Source: an uncultured Roseibium sp. (lineage in GTDB: Bacteria > Pseudomonadota > Alphaproteobacteria > Rhizobiales > Stappiaceae). From it: a stretch of DNA of 64,000 nucleotides. The notes under the pieces were generated by a model. The model saw only the letters and a program-made list of their open reading frames with translations. It did no database searches and had not been told where the DNA came from. Where the stretch lies: contig NZ_OY769915.1 of the NCBI RefSeq assembly GCF_963669205.1, positions 718,001 through 782,000 on the forward strand, written 5' to 3'. Both the position numbers and the translations under genes were made by a program. Shown here piece after piece: positions 16,594 to 25,553 of the stretch; the stretch's first letter is position 1, and every line of letters begins with the position of its first letter.

Positions 16594-17201
16594 TGGAACA
16601 TCTGGTCTCCCTAGCCGTCAAGGCGATCTTCGTCGAGAACCTCGCGCTGTCCTTCTTTCTGGGCATGTGCACCTTCATCGCCGTGTCGAAGAAGATCTCG
16701 ACCGCGATCGGTCTCGGCATTTCGGTCATGATCGTCCAGGCGATCACGGTTCCGGCCAACAACATCATCCTCAACTATCTGCTTGCGCCCGGCGCGCTCG
16801 CCTGGGCCGGGTTCAGCGATGTCGACCTGACTTTCCTCGGCCTGATTTCCTATATCGGCGTGATCGCGGCGCTGGTGCAGATCCTGGAGATGGTTCTCGA
16901 TAAGTACTTCCCGCCACTCTACAACGCGCTCGGCGTGTTCCTGCCCCTGATCACGGTGAACTGCGCCATTCTCGGCGGATCGCTGTTCATGGTGGAACGC
17001 GACTACGATTTCACCGAGTCGGTCACGTACGGGCTTTCTTCCGGTTTCGGCTGGGCCCTGGCAATCACGGCCATGGCCGGCGTTCGGGAAAAACTGAAAT
17101 ACTCCGACATTCCTGAAGGCCTTCAGGGTCTGGGCATCACCTTTATCACTGCCGGACTGATGGCGCTCGCCTTCATGTCCTTCAGCGGCGTCAAACTGTA
17201 A
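16593..17201 (+). CDS. nqrE: Na+-translocating NADH:quinone reductase subunit E
   Basis: 202-aa integral membrane subunit, inverted-topology partner of NqrD. It has six helices and the family blocks FVENLALSFFLGMCTF (with the conserved cysteine), GLGISVMIVQAITVP, LGVFLPLITVNCAILGGSLFMVERDY (second conserved cysteine) and GFGWALAITAMAGVREKLKYSD. Length matches the family. It is coupled to nqrD by a one-base overlap, with nqrF 12 nt downstream. Confidence 0.96.
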   Translation: MEHLVSLAVKAIFVENLALSFFLGMCTFIAVSKKISTAIGLGISVMIVQAITVPANNIILNYLLAPGALAWAGFSDVDLTFLGLISYIGVIAALVQILEMVLDKYFPPLYNALGVFLPLITVNCAILGGSLFMVERDYDFTESVTYGLSSGFGWALAITAMAGVREKLKYSDIPEGLQGLGITFITAGLMALAFMSFSGVKL

Positions 17202-17213
17202 CGGGAGAGCCTT

Positions 17214-18434
17214 GTGGCCACATTCGGACTCGGCATTCTGCTCTTTACCCTGATCGTGCTGGCGCTCGTCACGATCATTCTCGGCGCGCGTTCCAAGCTC
17301 GTGTCGACCGGCAATGTCAATATCAGCATCAACGGCGAGAAAACGATCTCCGTCCCGGCCGGCGGAAAACTGCTGCAGACCCTCGCCGAACAGAAGCTGT
17401 TTGTGCCGTCAGCCTGCGGCGGCGGCGGAACCTGTGCTCAGTGCCGGGTCAAGATCTTTTCCGGCGGCGGCTCGATCCTGCCGACCGAGGAAAGCCACAT
17501 CACCAAGCGCGAGGCAGCCTGTGGCGATCGCCTGTCATGCCAGGTTGCCGTCAAGCAGGACATGGAGATAGAGGTTCCCGAGGAAGTCTTCGGCGTCAAG
17601 AAATGGGAGTGCACCGTCCGCTCCAACGAGAACGTGGCAACCTTCATCAAGGCGCTGGTTCTGGAGCTGCCGGAAGGCGAAGACGTCAACTTCCGTGCAG
17701 GCGGCTATATCCAGATCGAGGCACCACAGCACGCCCTCAAATACACCGACTTCGATGTCGAGGAGGAATATCGCGAAGATTGGGACCGCTTCAATCTCTG
17801 GCAATATGAATCCGTCGTTTCCGAACCGCTGGAACGCGCCTATTCCATGGCAAACTACCCCGAGGAAAAGGGGATGATCATGCTGAACGTGCGCGTGGCG
17901 TCTCCGCCTCCCGGATCGTCCGGCATTCCTCCAGGCAAGATGTCAAGCTACATCTTCAACCTGAAACCGGGCGACAAGGTTACCATTTCTGGTCCCTTCG
18001 GCGAGTTCTTCGCGCGCGAGACCGAAAAGGAAATGGTGTTCATCGGCGGCGGCGCCGGCATGGCGCCGATGCGCAGCCACATCTTCGATCAGCTCAAGCG
18101 TCTGAAGTCGAAGCGCAAGATCAGCTTCTGGTACGGCGCGCGCTCCAAGCGCGAGATGTTCTTTGTCGAGGATTTCGACGATCTGGCGGCTGAAAACGAG
18201 AATTTCGAATGGCACGTGGCGCTGTCCGATGCGTTGCCGGAGGACGACTGGTCCGGCTACACCGGGTTCATCCACAACGTGCTCTACGACGAGTACCTGA
18301 AGAACCACCCGTCACCCGAGGACTGCGAGTTCTACATGTGCGGACCGCCCATCATGAACTCTTCGGTCATCAACATGCTGCTCGAACTGGGAGTAGACCG
18401 CGAAGACATCATGCTCGACGACTTCGGCGGCTGA
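17214..18434 (+). CDS. nqrF: Na+-translocating NADH:quinone reductase subunit F
   Basis: 406-aa NADH-oxidising entry subunit. An N-terminal membrane helix (residues 4-24) is followed by a 2Fe-2S ferredoxin domain with Cys68, 74, 77 and 109. Then come the FAD domain (RAYSMANYP near 205) and the NADH-binding domain (VFIGGGAGMAPMRSH near 275; YMCGPP near 380). It ends with the family's DDFGG. The GTG at 17214 is preceded by GGGAGAGCCTT. It is the last gene of the operon; a strong terminator follows. Confidence 0.96.
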   Translation: MATFGLGILLFTLIVLALVTIILGARSKLVSTGNVNISINGEKTISVPAGGKLLQTLAEQKLFVPSACGGGGTCAQCRVKIFSGGGSILPTEESHITKREAACGDRLSCQVAVKQDMEIEVPEEVFGVKKWECTVRSNENVATFIKALVLELPEGEDVNFRAGGYIQIEAPQHALKYTDFDVEEEYREDWDRFNLWQYESVVSEPLERAYSMANYPEEKGMIMLNVRVASPPPGSSGIPPGKMSSYIFNLKPGDKVTISGPFGEFFARETEKEMVFIGGGAGMAPMRSHIFDQLKRLKSKRKISFWYGARSKREMFFVEDFDDLAAENENFEWHVALSDALPEDDWSGYTGFIHNVLYDEYLKNHPSPEDCEFYMCGPPIMNSSVINMLLELGVDREDIMLDDFGG

Positions 18435-18472
18435 TCTCCGAAGACCGGATTTGAGTGATATTGAGACGTGTT

Positions 18473-18508
18473 GCCCTGATCGCCAGGCGGTCAGGGCTTT
18501 TTCTTTTT
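18473..18508 (+). terminator. rho-independent terminator of the nqr operon
   Basis: GCCCTGA and TCAGGGC form the stem around TCGCCAGGCGG, immediately followed by TTTTTCTTTTT, 38 nt after nqrF. It is a textbook terminator. Confidence 0.85.
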
Positions 18509-18673
18509 CGGCTCGATGTTTTGACCGGTTCGCCTCAATAGGCAGGAAGACCTTTGAGCACGGGTTCGGGATTGGCTTGCTGATGCCCGGAGGAAGTAGA
18601 CACGCAAAGCTCGCCCGGGTCTTCGCGATGACCCGAGGTCATACCCTGATGAACCAGGCCGCAATGGTATGGC

Positions 18674-19957
18674 CTAAACGAGTGCCGGGTCTTTAGCCGT
18701 CCGAGATGTTTCTTCGGTACTCGCCGAACCGCTCGCCTGCGGGGAAGAGCCCTGCGACTTTCCAGCTGACTTGCCCGGCACTGCAGGCGGCTTGCGCCAG
18801 GGCTGGCCCTTGAACCAGGCAACCACGTAGGCAACCGCGATCAGGGCCAGGAAGCCGCCGAAATTGGTGTAGATCTGTGCTGTCCACTCGCCGCGCGCCC
18901 AGGCCATGTCCCGAAGGATGGCGACCGTCTGGGCGATGACCAGGCTGGCCATGAAGACGGCCAGGGACTGCTGGCCCACTTTCTGGACAACGCGCACGAA
19001 TCCCCCCCAAAGGGCACCGTGGCCGAGAAGGTACTTGCCGTGTTCGCCGGCTGCCACCCAGGCAACATAGGCCAGCGCCAGGAAGTGCACGTAGCGCAGG
19101 ATGCCGAATTCGGTCTTGACCCAGAGCGGTCTGATCGCCTCTCGCACGTCACGTGCCCAGACGACGTCCAGGTGGTTTTCGCTGTGAATGCGGAAATAGG
19201 CGAAGGGAACCGTGATCAGGATGACCGCGAGGGCCGCAAGGATCAGGTTGCGGTTCACCGGTGGAGCCGGGATCCAGCCGCGCATGAACGCGAACCCGGT
19301 GAAGAACAGCATTTGCCAGGCAAACGGATTGAAGAACCACTTGCGCTCCGACCAGGGTTCCGCCGGCAGGTCGAGCAGGCCGAACTGCGAGGCAAGCCAC
19401 AGACCGATCGAGAATGCGAAGGCGCCGGGCACGGAATAGCGGGCAATCAGCATGATGGCCGGCATCAGCGCCAGGATCACCACATACATCGGCAGGATGT
19501 CGAAGTAGTTGGGCACCCATGTCATCGTCATGAGGCCGGGCAGGGCAATCTCCGTCTTGTTGTAGAGATGCCAGAGGTTCAGCGAATTGACGTAGTCCTG
19601 GGTCAGTCCGCAGCAATCGTTCAGGAAGCCGCTTTCGTGCACCATCACGAGGCCGACGGCGATCACCAGGAACTGTCCGATGAAGGCCCAGTAAACCTGC
19701 CACATGCGTTGTACGACACGTGCGGCGCCGATACCCCATCCGTAGACGTCGAATGTCTTGCCGAACGCGAGAGCTGACGCCATGCCGGAACAGAAAACGA
19801 ATATCTCAGTCGCGTCGGAAAAGCCGAAACGCGCAGGGATCCACAGGGTCCACCAGTTCCACGGCACATGGGCAATGAAAATGATGAACATCCCGATCCC
19901 GCGAAAGAAATCGAGTCGCGGGTCGCGCGGGCGTTTCGTTTGTGTGTGTGCGTTCAC
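18674..19957 (-). CDS. OpgC-like membrane protein
   Basis: 427-aa integral membrane protein of the OpgC family (PF10129 type), acyltransferase-like proteins that succinylate osmoregulated periplasmic glucans in other species. It begins with the family signature RDPRLDFFRGIGMFIIFIAHVPWN and has the GFSDATEIFVFCSG block near residue 45. About ten hydrophobic helices follow, ending in a Ser/Pro/Gly-rich hydrophilic tail of 40 residues. The GTG start at 19957 has weak GGATTTGAC upstream. The co-directional TPR gene ends 42 nt upstream, a probable two-gene unit. No glucan synthase is nearby. Confidence 0.85.
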   Translation of the reverse strand: MNAHTQTKRPRDPRLDFFRGIGMFIIFIAHVPWNWWTLWIPARFGFSDATEIFVFCSGMASALAFGKTFDVYGWGIGAARVVQRMWQVYWAFIGQFLVIAVGLVMVHESGFLNDCCGLTQDYVNSLNLWHLYNKTEIALPGLMTMTWVPNYFDILPMYVVILALMPAIMLIARYSVPGAFAFSIGLWLASQFGLLDLPAEPWSERKWFFNPFAWQMLFFTGFAFMRGWIPAPPVNRNLILAALAVILITVPFAYFRIHSENHLDVVWARDVREAIRPLWVKTEFGILRYVHFLALAYVAWVAAGEHGKYLLGHGALWGGFVRVVQKVGQQSLAVFMASLVIAQTVAILRDMAWARGEWTAQIYTNFGGFLALIAVAYVVAWFKGQPWRKPPAVPGKSAGKSQGSSPQASGSASTEETSRTAKDPALV

Positions 19958-19999
19958 GTCAAATCCAGAAATTTCAGCCTCTCGGGCCGGACAATTCCA

Positions 20000-21385
20000 T
20001 CAATAGGAATTGGCCGCCCTGAGGTTCTCGTCTTCCATAACCTGCTCGGCCTTTTGCATCTTGCCGCAGATCTCGAGCCGTTGCTCGGCGAAGCGGTCGA
20101 GCGCGCCACGCTTGCCGCTGCGGCTCTTGATAATGGTTTCCGCTTCGCTCGAAAAGCCTGCGCGAAGGGCAGCGTCGATCGTGATGCGTTCGAAGACGTC
20201 GCGTTGCGCATGGGACCCGCCGATCGTATGAAGATTGTCCCGGGCAGAAGTCAGCAGCGAAAAGGCGGAGGCATAGTTGCCTTTCCGGTACTGCTCCAGG
20301 CCGAGGCCTGTCGGCAGCCCGGCATCCGCCGAGATGCGTCCGAGATCGGTTTCGGTCTTCGAGCGTTCCTTCAGACCGGTCAGCAACCTGTCCGCACCCA
20401 TGCGCCGGCCACCGTTCAAAAGCGCCAGCAGGTAATGGAGATCGGCGAAGACGTTGCACCCGTCTTCGGCGCGTTTGTCGGACAGCTGCGCGATTTCCTC
20501 CCAGCGGGACCCGACATCGACGCCTTCCAGTTCGAGCCGGACGAGAAGCGAGGCCGCGTTGGAAATATCGCGGTAGTCGTCCGTCTTGTCCTTGCGGATA
20601 TCGGCATCGTAGAGCGCCAGCGCCTTGTCTGCCTGTCCCTGGTCGAGATACATCAGCGCGAGGTGCCACCACACATGGTAGCCGAAATTGTTGCAGTGGG
20701 CCCATCCGTCGGGATGGTTTTCCAGCCAGCCGACACCTTCCTCGGAGCGGCCCGTCATGTCATGCACATGCGCGACCGCATGCAGGCCCCAGGCATCGTC
20801 CCTGGCAAACTCCAGGCCCTTGCGTCCCGACGCCTCGGCTAGCCGGTAGTCTCCGGTTTCCTCGAGCGAGAACGCCCGGCACCCCAGCAGATAGCCATAG
20901 GCGGGGTGCTTTTCGTCGTAGGCGGAATAAACCCGGTCGATGGACTGGCGCATGCCGGCGGCATCGCCGAGGACGAAACGGATCGCATGGATGAGCTTCA
21001 TCATGAAAGCATCTTCGGGCACACGAACCAGCATGGCATCCAGGATGTCCGCCGATCTGGAGGGGAAACCGTCAAGCCAGACATCAAGCGCCTGGACAAA
21101 GGCTGCCTCGCGATCGGTAATCGGCGTGTTCCGGGCGGATGTCTTTGCAATCTTCAGACACTCGCCGGCGGTCGCATTCAGCTCCTTGCGTCCGAGCAGA
21201 AGGCAGAACATCCCCCGCGCAGCGTGGCCGAGTGCGAAATCCGGGCTCAGGCCGAGACAGGTTTCCAGATGGACCGGTGTGGTCTTTCCATGCGCCAGAA
21301 AGGCCAGCACGGTCGCGTTCCAGGCCGCCACGGCGTCCTTGTCCGTGAGAGTGAGATCATATCCAAATTGATCGCTGAGACGCAT
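20000..21385 (-). CDS. TTC38-like tetratricopeptide repeat protein
   Basis: 461-aa cytoplasmic protein related to tetratricopeptide repeat protein 38. The family stretch around residues 225-265 is clear (HAVAHVHDMTGR, CNNFGYHVWWHLALMYLDQGQ). Helical TPR-like repeats cover most of the rest, including DREAAFVQALDVWLDG and ALYDADIR. No catalytic motif is visible, so it is probably a scaffold; the molecular role in bacteria is not established. GAGAAGG at 6 nt precedes the ATG. It is probably co-transcribed with the OpgC-like gene. Confidence 0.85.
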   Translation of the reverse strand: MRLSDQFGYDLTLTDKDAVAAWNATVLAFLAHGKTTPVHLETCLGLSPDFALGHAARGMFCLLLGRKELNATAGECLKIAKTSARNTPITDREAAFVQALDVWLDGFPSRSADILDAMLVRVPEDAFMMKLIHAIRFVLGDAAGMRQSIDRVYSAYDEKHPAYGYLLGCRAFSLEETGDYRLAEASGRKGLEFARDDAWGLHAVAHVHDMTGRSEEGVGWLENHPDGWAHCNNFGYHVWWHLALMYLDQGQADKALALYDADIRKDKTDDYRDISNAASLLVRLELEGVDVGSRWEEIAQLSDKRAEDGCNVFADLHYLLALLNGGRRMGADRLLTGLKERSKTETDLGRISADAGLPTGLGLEQYRKGNYASAFSLLTSARDNLHTIGGSHAQRDVFERITIDAALRAGFSSEAETIIKSRSGKRGALDRFAEQRLEICGKMQKAEQVMEDENLRAANSY

Positions 21386-21656
21386 GTCTGGCCTTCTCGT
21401 TTCCCATGCTGGCAGCTACCGTGCGGTCTCAGGACGACGCGAACGGCAGCAGGCAGCCGAATGAATACTCACCGCTAAAAATCCGCAGCCTTCTCATGAA
21501 CTGCAAAACACAAAAAGGTGTTGGCAATGTGTAGTGCGGGCATTGGGCTTTGGATTGTGAAGATATGGCGGGTGATGCAAGGGTAAAGCCCAATTTTTCG
21601 GCACTGAGATTGGGATAGGCTGCAAGGATCGGCGGCAGGAAAAGGGTAGTGATTCT

Positions 21657-22808
21657 ATGGCGGTCACGATTGGCAAGTCACAGGGAAGCGTCGTCGCCGT
21701 TGCGGGCGGCCTGCTTGCGCTGATTTCGCTCGGTGCCTATGCCGAGGCCGGTCTGCGTCAGGCTGTCGCAGTTCTGATCGGTGGTGTTGCCGGACTTTCC
21801 CTCTATCACGCAAGTTTCGGATTCACCGCCGCATGGCGGCGGATCGTGACGGAACGGCGCGGCGCGGGTCTGCGCACGCAGTTCGTGCTGATCCTTCTGA
21901 CCAGCGCGGTCTCCTTTCCCCTGATCGCCTGGGGCTCCCAGCTCGGATGGCCGACCGGAGGTTTCGTCTTCCCGTTCGGCGTTGCCGCGGCGATAGGTGC
22001 CTTCATGTTCGGTGTCGGGATGCAACTCGGTGGTGGCTGCGGTTCGGGAACATTGTTCACGGCCGGTGGCGGATCGACACGTATGATGATCACGCTCGCC
22101 GCCTTCATCCTGGGCTCCGTGCTGGCAACGGCCCATCTTCACCTCTGGGGACAGTTGCCGAAACTGCCCGCCACATCGCTTATCCGCGAGTTCGGACCTC
22201 ACGGGGCCTTCCTGATCACGGCTGCCGTCTTGGGTGCTCTGGCATTTGCAACCATTCGCATTGAACGCGGCGCGCACGGCGAACTGGCTGCATCGCGCAA
22301 GACGGAATCGTTCCTGACCGGCCCCTGGTCGCCCATGACCGGGGCCGTCATGCTGGCCATCGTCGGCATCGCGACCTTTGTCGTTGTTGGCCGGCCCTGG
22401 GGCATCACGTCCGCCTTTGCGCTTTGGGGCGGCAAGATCTTTCACGCCGTTGGCATCCCGGTCGACACCTGGCCATACTGGACCTGGCAGCGTGGTGCGT
22501 TGGAAAACTCCGTTATGAGGGACACGACGTCGGTGATGGATTTCGGCGTAATCCTGGGAGCGATGGCGGCGGCGGCCCTTGCCGGCAGGTTCGCGCCGGT
22601 CTGGCAGCTCAGCCGCCGGGATCTGCTGACGGCGATCGCGGGCGGTCTGTTGATGGGCTACGGGGCAAGGCTTGCATATGGCTGCAATATCGGCGCCTAT
22701 CTCGGCGGCCTGGTGTCCGGATCGCTGCACGGCTGGCTGTGGCTGCTGTTCGGCTTCCTCGGAAGCCTGATGGGCACGCGGCTGCGCTTGAAACTCGGGA
22801 TGGGTTAG
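21657..22808 (+). CDS. YeeE/YedE family membrane protein (thiosulfate/sulfur-compound transport type)
   Basis: 383-aa membrane protein of the YeeE/YedE (TsuA-like) family, with two homologous halves and about ten helices. The key cysteine motifs of each half are present: QLGGGCGSGTLFTAGG near 122-137 and GARLAYGCNIGAYLGG near 340-355. Family members move thiosulfate or other sulfur species across the inner membrane using such cysteines. No sulfurtransferase TusA-like gene is adjacent. A DUF302 gene follows 98 nt downstream on the same strand. Confidence 0.9.
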   Translation: MAVTIGKSQGSVVAVAGGLLALISLGAYAEAGLRQAVAVLIGGVAGLSLYHASFGFTAAWRRIVTERRGAGLRTQFVLILLTSAVSFPLIAWGSQLGWPTGGFVFPFGVAAAIGAFMFGVGMQLGGGCGSGTLFTAGGGSTRMMITLAAFILGSVLATAHLHLWGQLPKLPATSLIREFGPHGAFLITAAVLGALAFATIRIERGAHGELAASRKTESFLTGPWSPMTGAVMLAIVGIATFVVVGRPWGITSAFALWGGKIFHAVGIPVDTWPYWTWQRGALENSVMRDTTSVMDFGVILGAMAAAALAGRFAPVWQLSRRDLLTAIAGGLLMGYGARLAYGCNIGAYLGGLVSGSLHGWLWLLFGFLGSLMGTRLRLKLGMG

Positions 22809-22906
22809 GGCGTGCGTTTTCCGTGTACACCCGATTGTGAAACCTTCGTGAGCGCGCGCGCCGCTAGGGTCCTTTCGCCATTCATTTTTTTCTGAAGGAC
22901 GGGCTC

Positions 22907-23386
22907 ATGCGCACACTGCTCAGCTTCTTTTTGCTGGTATTCGTCTCCTTTTCTCCCGCAATGGCAGACAGTGTCACGGAACGCGAAGGCTGGCAGGTCA
23001 TTGCGACGGACAAGCCCTACCAGTCGCTCGTCGATGATCTGAAGGCCGCCATCAAGGCAGAGAAAATGTTGCTGGTGACACAGGCAAGCGCGTCTGCAGG
23101 TGCCAAGGGGCGCGGATTGACGATCCCGGGCAACCGCGTCATGGGGGTCTATCGCAACGATTACGCGATCAGGATGCTGGAGGCATCGGTTGCTGCCGGC
23201 ATCGAGGCACCGATCCGGTTTTATGTCACCGAGGACACCGGCGGCACCGCGACCCTGTCCTGGAAAACGCCGAGTTTCGTGTTCGCACCCTACATGGAAG
23301 AGGGCGGTAATGCGCTTGCCGAACTGGCTGCAGAACTGGACGGTGTGTTTCAGACCATTGCCGACAAGGCTGTTGCATCCCGGTAA
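22907..23386 (+). CDS. DUF302 domain protein, exported
   Basis: 159-aa protein with an N-terminal signal peptide (LLSFFLLVFVSFSPAMA-DS, cleavage near residue 20). A DUF302 domain (residues ~30-150) follows, with segments LVDDLKAAIKAEKMLLVTQASAS, IPGNRVMGVYRNDYAIRMLEAS and APIRFYVTED. DUF302 proteins are small alpha/beta proteins of unknown function, often next to sulfur- or metal-handling membrane proteins, as here. GAAGGAC at 6-7 nt precedes the ATG. Confidence 0.9.
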   Translation: MRTLLSFFLLVFVSFSPAMADSVTEREGWQVIATDKPYQSLVDDLKAAIKAEKMLLVTQASASAGAKGRGLTIPGNRVMGVYRNDYAIRMLEASVAAGIEAPIRFYVTEDTGGTATLSWKTPSFVFAPYMEEGGNALAELAAELDGVFQTIADKAVASR

Positions 23387-23500
23387 CACACGGCTTTCAT
23401 TGTGCTTTGCCGATTGGGGACGAGGAAAATTTGGGCTTGTCGGGACTCACTTGCAAGGTCACACTCAAGGCATCGTCAACTATTGAAAGGAGGTGTGCCC

Positions 23501-23596
23501 ATGTCTAGTGAGTATCGGAACGTGGCCCGGAAGTCTGGGTGGAGTGGATCGGTGCTGGAGCAGCCTCTGGTATTGAAAAGTTTCACCGGGATCTGA
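23501..23596 (+). CDS. 31-residue mini-protein with very strong ribosome site
   Basis: An ATG at 23501 follows AAAGGAGGTG at 5 nt, an almost perfect anti-16S match. It opens a 31-codon frame (MSSEYRNVARKSGW...VLKSFTGI) ending in TGA. A strong terminator lies 31 nt downstream, so the unit is a discrete short transcript. The peptide is basic/aromatic, has no signal peptide or membrane helix, and is unknown to me. The alternative is a small regulatory RNA whose GGAGG motif is the functional part. Confidence 0.5.
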   Translation: MSSEYRNVARKSGWSGSVLEQPLVLKSFTGI

Positions 23597-23627
23597 TCCG
23601 GACCTAGGGTCTACGTCGATCTCATGG

Positions 23628-23658
23628 GAGGGCCGCACCGCGGCCCTCTTTTGTTTTT
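23628..23658 (+). terminator. strong rho-independent terminator after the mini-gene
   Basis: GAGGGCCGC and GCGGCCCTC form a perfect 9-bp stem with a 3-nt loop (ACC), followed by TTTTGTTTTT. It ends the short 23501 unit and precedes the opposing SDR gene. Confidence 0.85.
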
Positions 23659-23693
23659 GCGGTTCCGTGAGGGGGATTCCCCGTCAGGGCGGA

Positions 23694-24455
23694 TCAGATA
23701 AGACCGACGGCCTTGCGCACGTCCTCGTCCCGGAGCGAGCAGTCGATGCCGCGATAGGGATCACCTGCATCCGTGCTCAGCCAGCAGATGGCCTCGCCGA
23801 CCCATTCTGCCGGGATGTGCACGGAAGGGTCCAGCTGACTGACCGGATTGATGCCGGAGGCCTTGATGTCGACCTGCATCTGGGTCGCGACCGTTCCGGG
23901 GCTGAGACCGATGACACGGATGCCCTTGTCGCCGAATTCCTTTTCGCCGCATCGCGTCAGCGAAAGGGCAGCGGCCTTGGACGAGCAATAGTGGCTCCAG
24001 CCTTCCAGCGCTCCGGAGGCTGCCCCGGAACTGATGTTGATGATCGTACCCGACCCGTTTTCCAGCATCTGCGGGACAGCGGCGCGGATCCCGTGGTAGA
24101 CGCCTTTGACATTCACGTCGATAACGTTGGCCCAGGCTTCGGGATCGGACGTTTCGATTCTGCTGATGGGCTCGATGACCCCGGCATTGTTCACCAGGAT
24201 ATCGAGTGTTCCGAACGTATCAGTGCAGAACCGGACTGCCTTTTCGACGTCGGCATAGTCTGCGACGTCGCACGTGACGGCAGCCGCCTCGCCTCCGCCA
24301 GCGTTGATCTCGGCTGCGATCCGGTCAATGTCGCCTGCAGAGCGCGCCGCGAGCACGACCTTTGCGCCGTATTTCGCGAAACCGCGTGCAGCGGCTTCAC
24401 CGATACCGCGGCTTGCGCCCGTCACCAGGGCAACTTTTCCAGACAAATCAAACAT
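23694..24455 (-). CDS. SDR family NAD(P)-dependent oxidoreductase
   Basis: 253-aa classical short-chain dehydrogenase/reductase. The cofactor motif TGASRGIG is at residues 13-20, NNAG near 91, the catalytic Ser in NISSGAASG near 143, and YCSSK (Tyr and Lys) near 157. The C-terminal SPGTVATQMQVDIK region is also typical. The substrate cannot be inferred. AGGAAAG precedes the ATG at 24455. It is divergent from the ion-channel gene, with a ~200-nt spacer that holds no obvious dyad. Confidence 0.92.
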   Translation of the reverse strand: MFDLSGKVALVTGASRGIGEAAARGFAKYGAKVVLAARSAGDIDRIAAEINAGGGEAAAVTCDVADYADVEKAVRFCTDTFGTLDILVNNAGVIEPISRIETSDPEAWANVIDVNVKGVYHGIRAAVPQMLENGSGTIINISSGAASGALEGWSHYCSSKAAALSLTRCGEKEFGDKGIRVIGLSPGTVATQMQVDIKASGINPVSQLDPSVHIPAEWVGEAICWLSTDAGDPYRGIDCSLRDEDVRKAVGLI

Positions 24456-24656
24456 AAAACTTTCCTGAACTGTGCGGACCCGTGCGGCCCGCGTTGAACT
24501 TGGCGCAAACTTAGTGTGAGAAAGCCGCAGAATAAACAGTTCGTTTGCAGTAACATCGTGCAGGAATTACACGAATGCCTGAACGATATATTTTCAGGTT
24601 TCCCCGTTCTGCCCGCCGGCCCCGCCACCAGGGCGGACAATGACAAGGTCTGATTG

Positions 24657-25442
24657 ATGGCTGCAGAAAAATCCGCGCTGCAGACGGAGCTCCGTCAGCT
24701 CTATTTTGGTCACTCGACGCGGGCGCGGGTCTTCAGGTTTACCCTTCTGGCCTTCGACGTTATCACGATCGGATACTTCATCGTTTCGTCGGTCATGGAC
24801 CCGGAACGCCACTTTCACACGCTCGACTTCATTCTGGCGGGCGTCCTGTCACTGGACTATATCGCGCGCCTGATCGCTTCGGCGGCACCTGCCCGGTACC
24901 TGTTCAGTTTCACCTCGCTCACCGACATCGTTGTGATCGCGTCGCTTCTGGCCCCGGTTTTCCTTGAAAATTTTGCCTTCCTGCGTGTCGTCAGGATGCT
25001 CCGGTTGTTGCGTTCCTATCATCTGCTGAAGGAACTGCGCGAAGCCTCGAGCTGGTTCCGCAGAAACGAGGACATTCTCCAGTCAGCCGTCAACCTTGTC
25101 GTCTTCATTTTCGTCGTGACGGCGATCGTTTTCGTCATCGAGGATGACCGCAATCCGAACATCAACAATTATCTCGACGCGCTTTATTTCACCGTGACGA
25201 CCCTGACGACCACCGGATTCGGCGACATCACGATGACCGACAGCATCGGCCGGCTGATGACGGTGCTCATCATGATATTCGGCGTCGCACTGTTTCTGCG
25301 CCTGGTGCAGACCATCTTCCGTCCGTCGAAGGCGCGGGTCAGTTGTCCCGATTGTGGTCTGAACCGACATGACACCGATGCGATCCACTGCAAGCATTGC
25401 GGACGTATGCTCAATATCCCGACCGAGGGCGCGTGGGACTGA
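24657..25442 (+). CDS. voltage-gated-type potassium ion channel with C-terminal zinc ribbon
   Basis: 261-aa ion transporter. Four helices form a voltage-sensor-like domain whose fourth helix is arginine-rich (RVVRMLRLLRSYHLL, near 110-125). Pore helix and selectivity filter are TLTTTGFGDITM near residues 181-192, followed by the last transmembrane helix. The final ~35 residues carry a two-CxxC zinc ribbon (VSCPDCGLNRHDTDAIHCKHCGRML), a soluble domain seen in some bacterial channels. The ATG at 24657 has AAGG at 8 nt. The GFGD filter suggests K+. Confidence 0.9.
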   Translation: MAAEKSALQTELRQLYFGHSTRARVFRFTLLAFDVITIGYFIVSSVMDPERHFHTLDFILAGVLSLDYIARLIASAAPARYLFSFTSLTDIVVIASLLAPVFLENFAFLRVVRMLRLLRSYHLLKELREASSWFRRNEDILQSAVNLVVFIFVVTAIVFVIEDDRNPNINNYLDALYFTVTTLTTTGFGDITMTDSIGRLMTVLIMIFGVALFLRLVQTIFRPSKARVSCPDCGLNRHDTDAIHCKHCGRMLNIPTEGAWD

Positions 25443-25553
25443 GGTTCTCGCCGACTTGTGAAGATGCGGTGCTGGACAAACAGGCCTTGACGCCCTTCTC
25501 TTCGGATCGACCGCTCGTATTTTGGAGCGGGAAGAGCGCTACAGGAGCCGATC

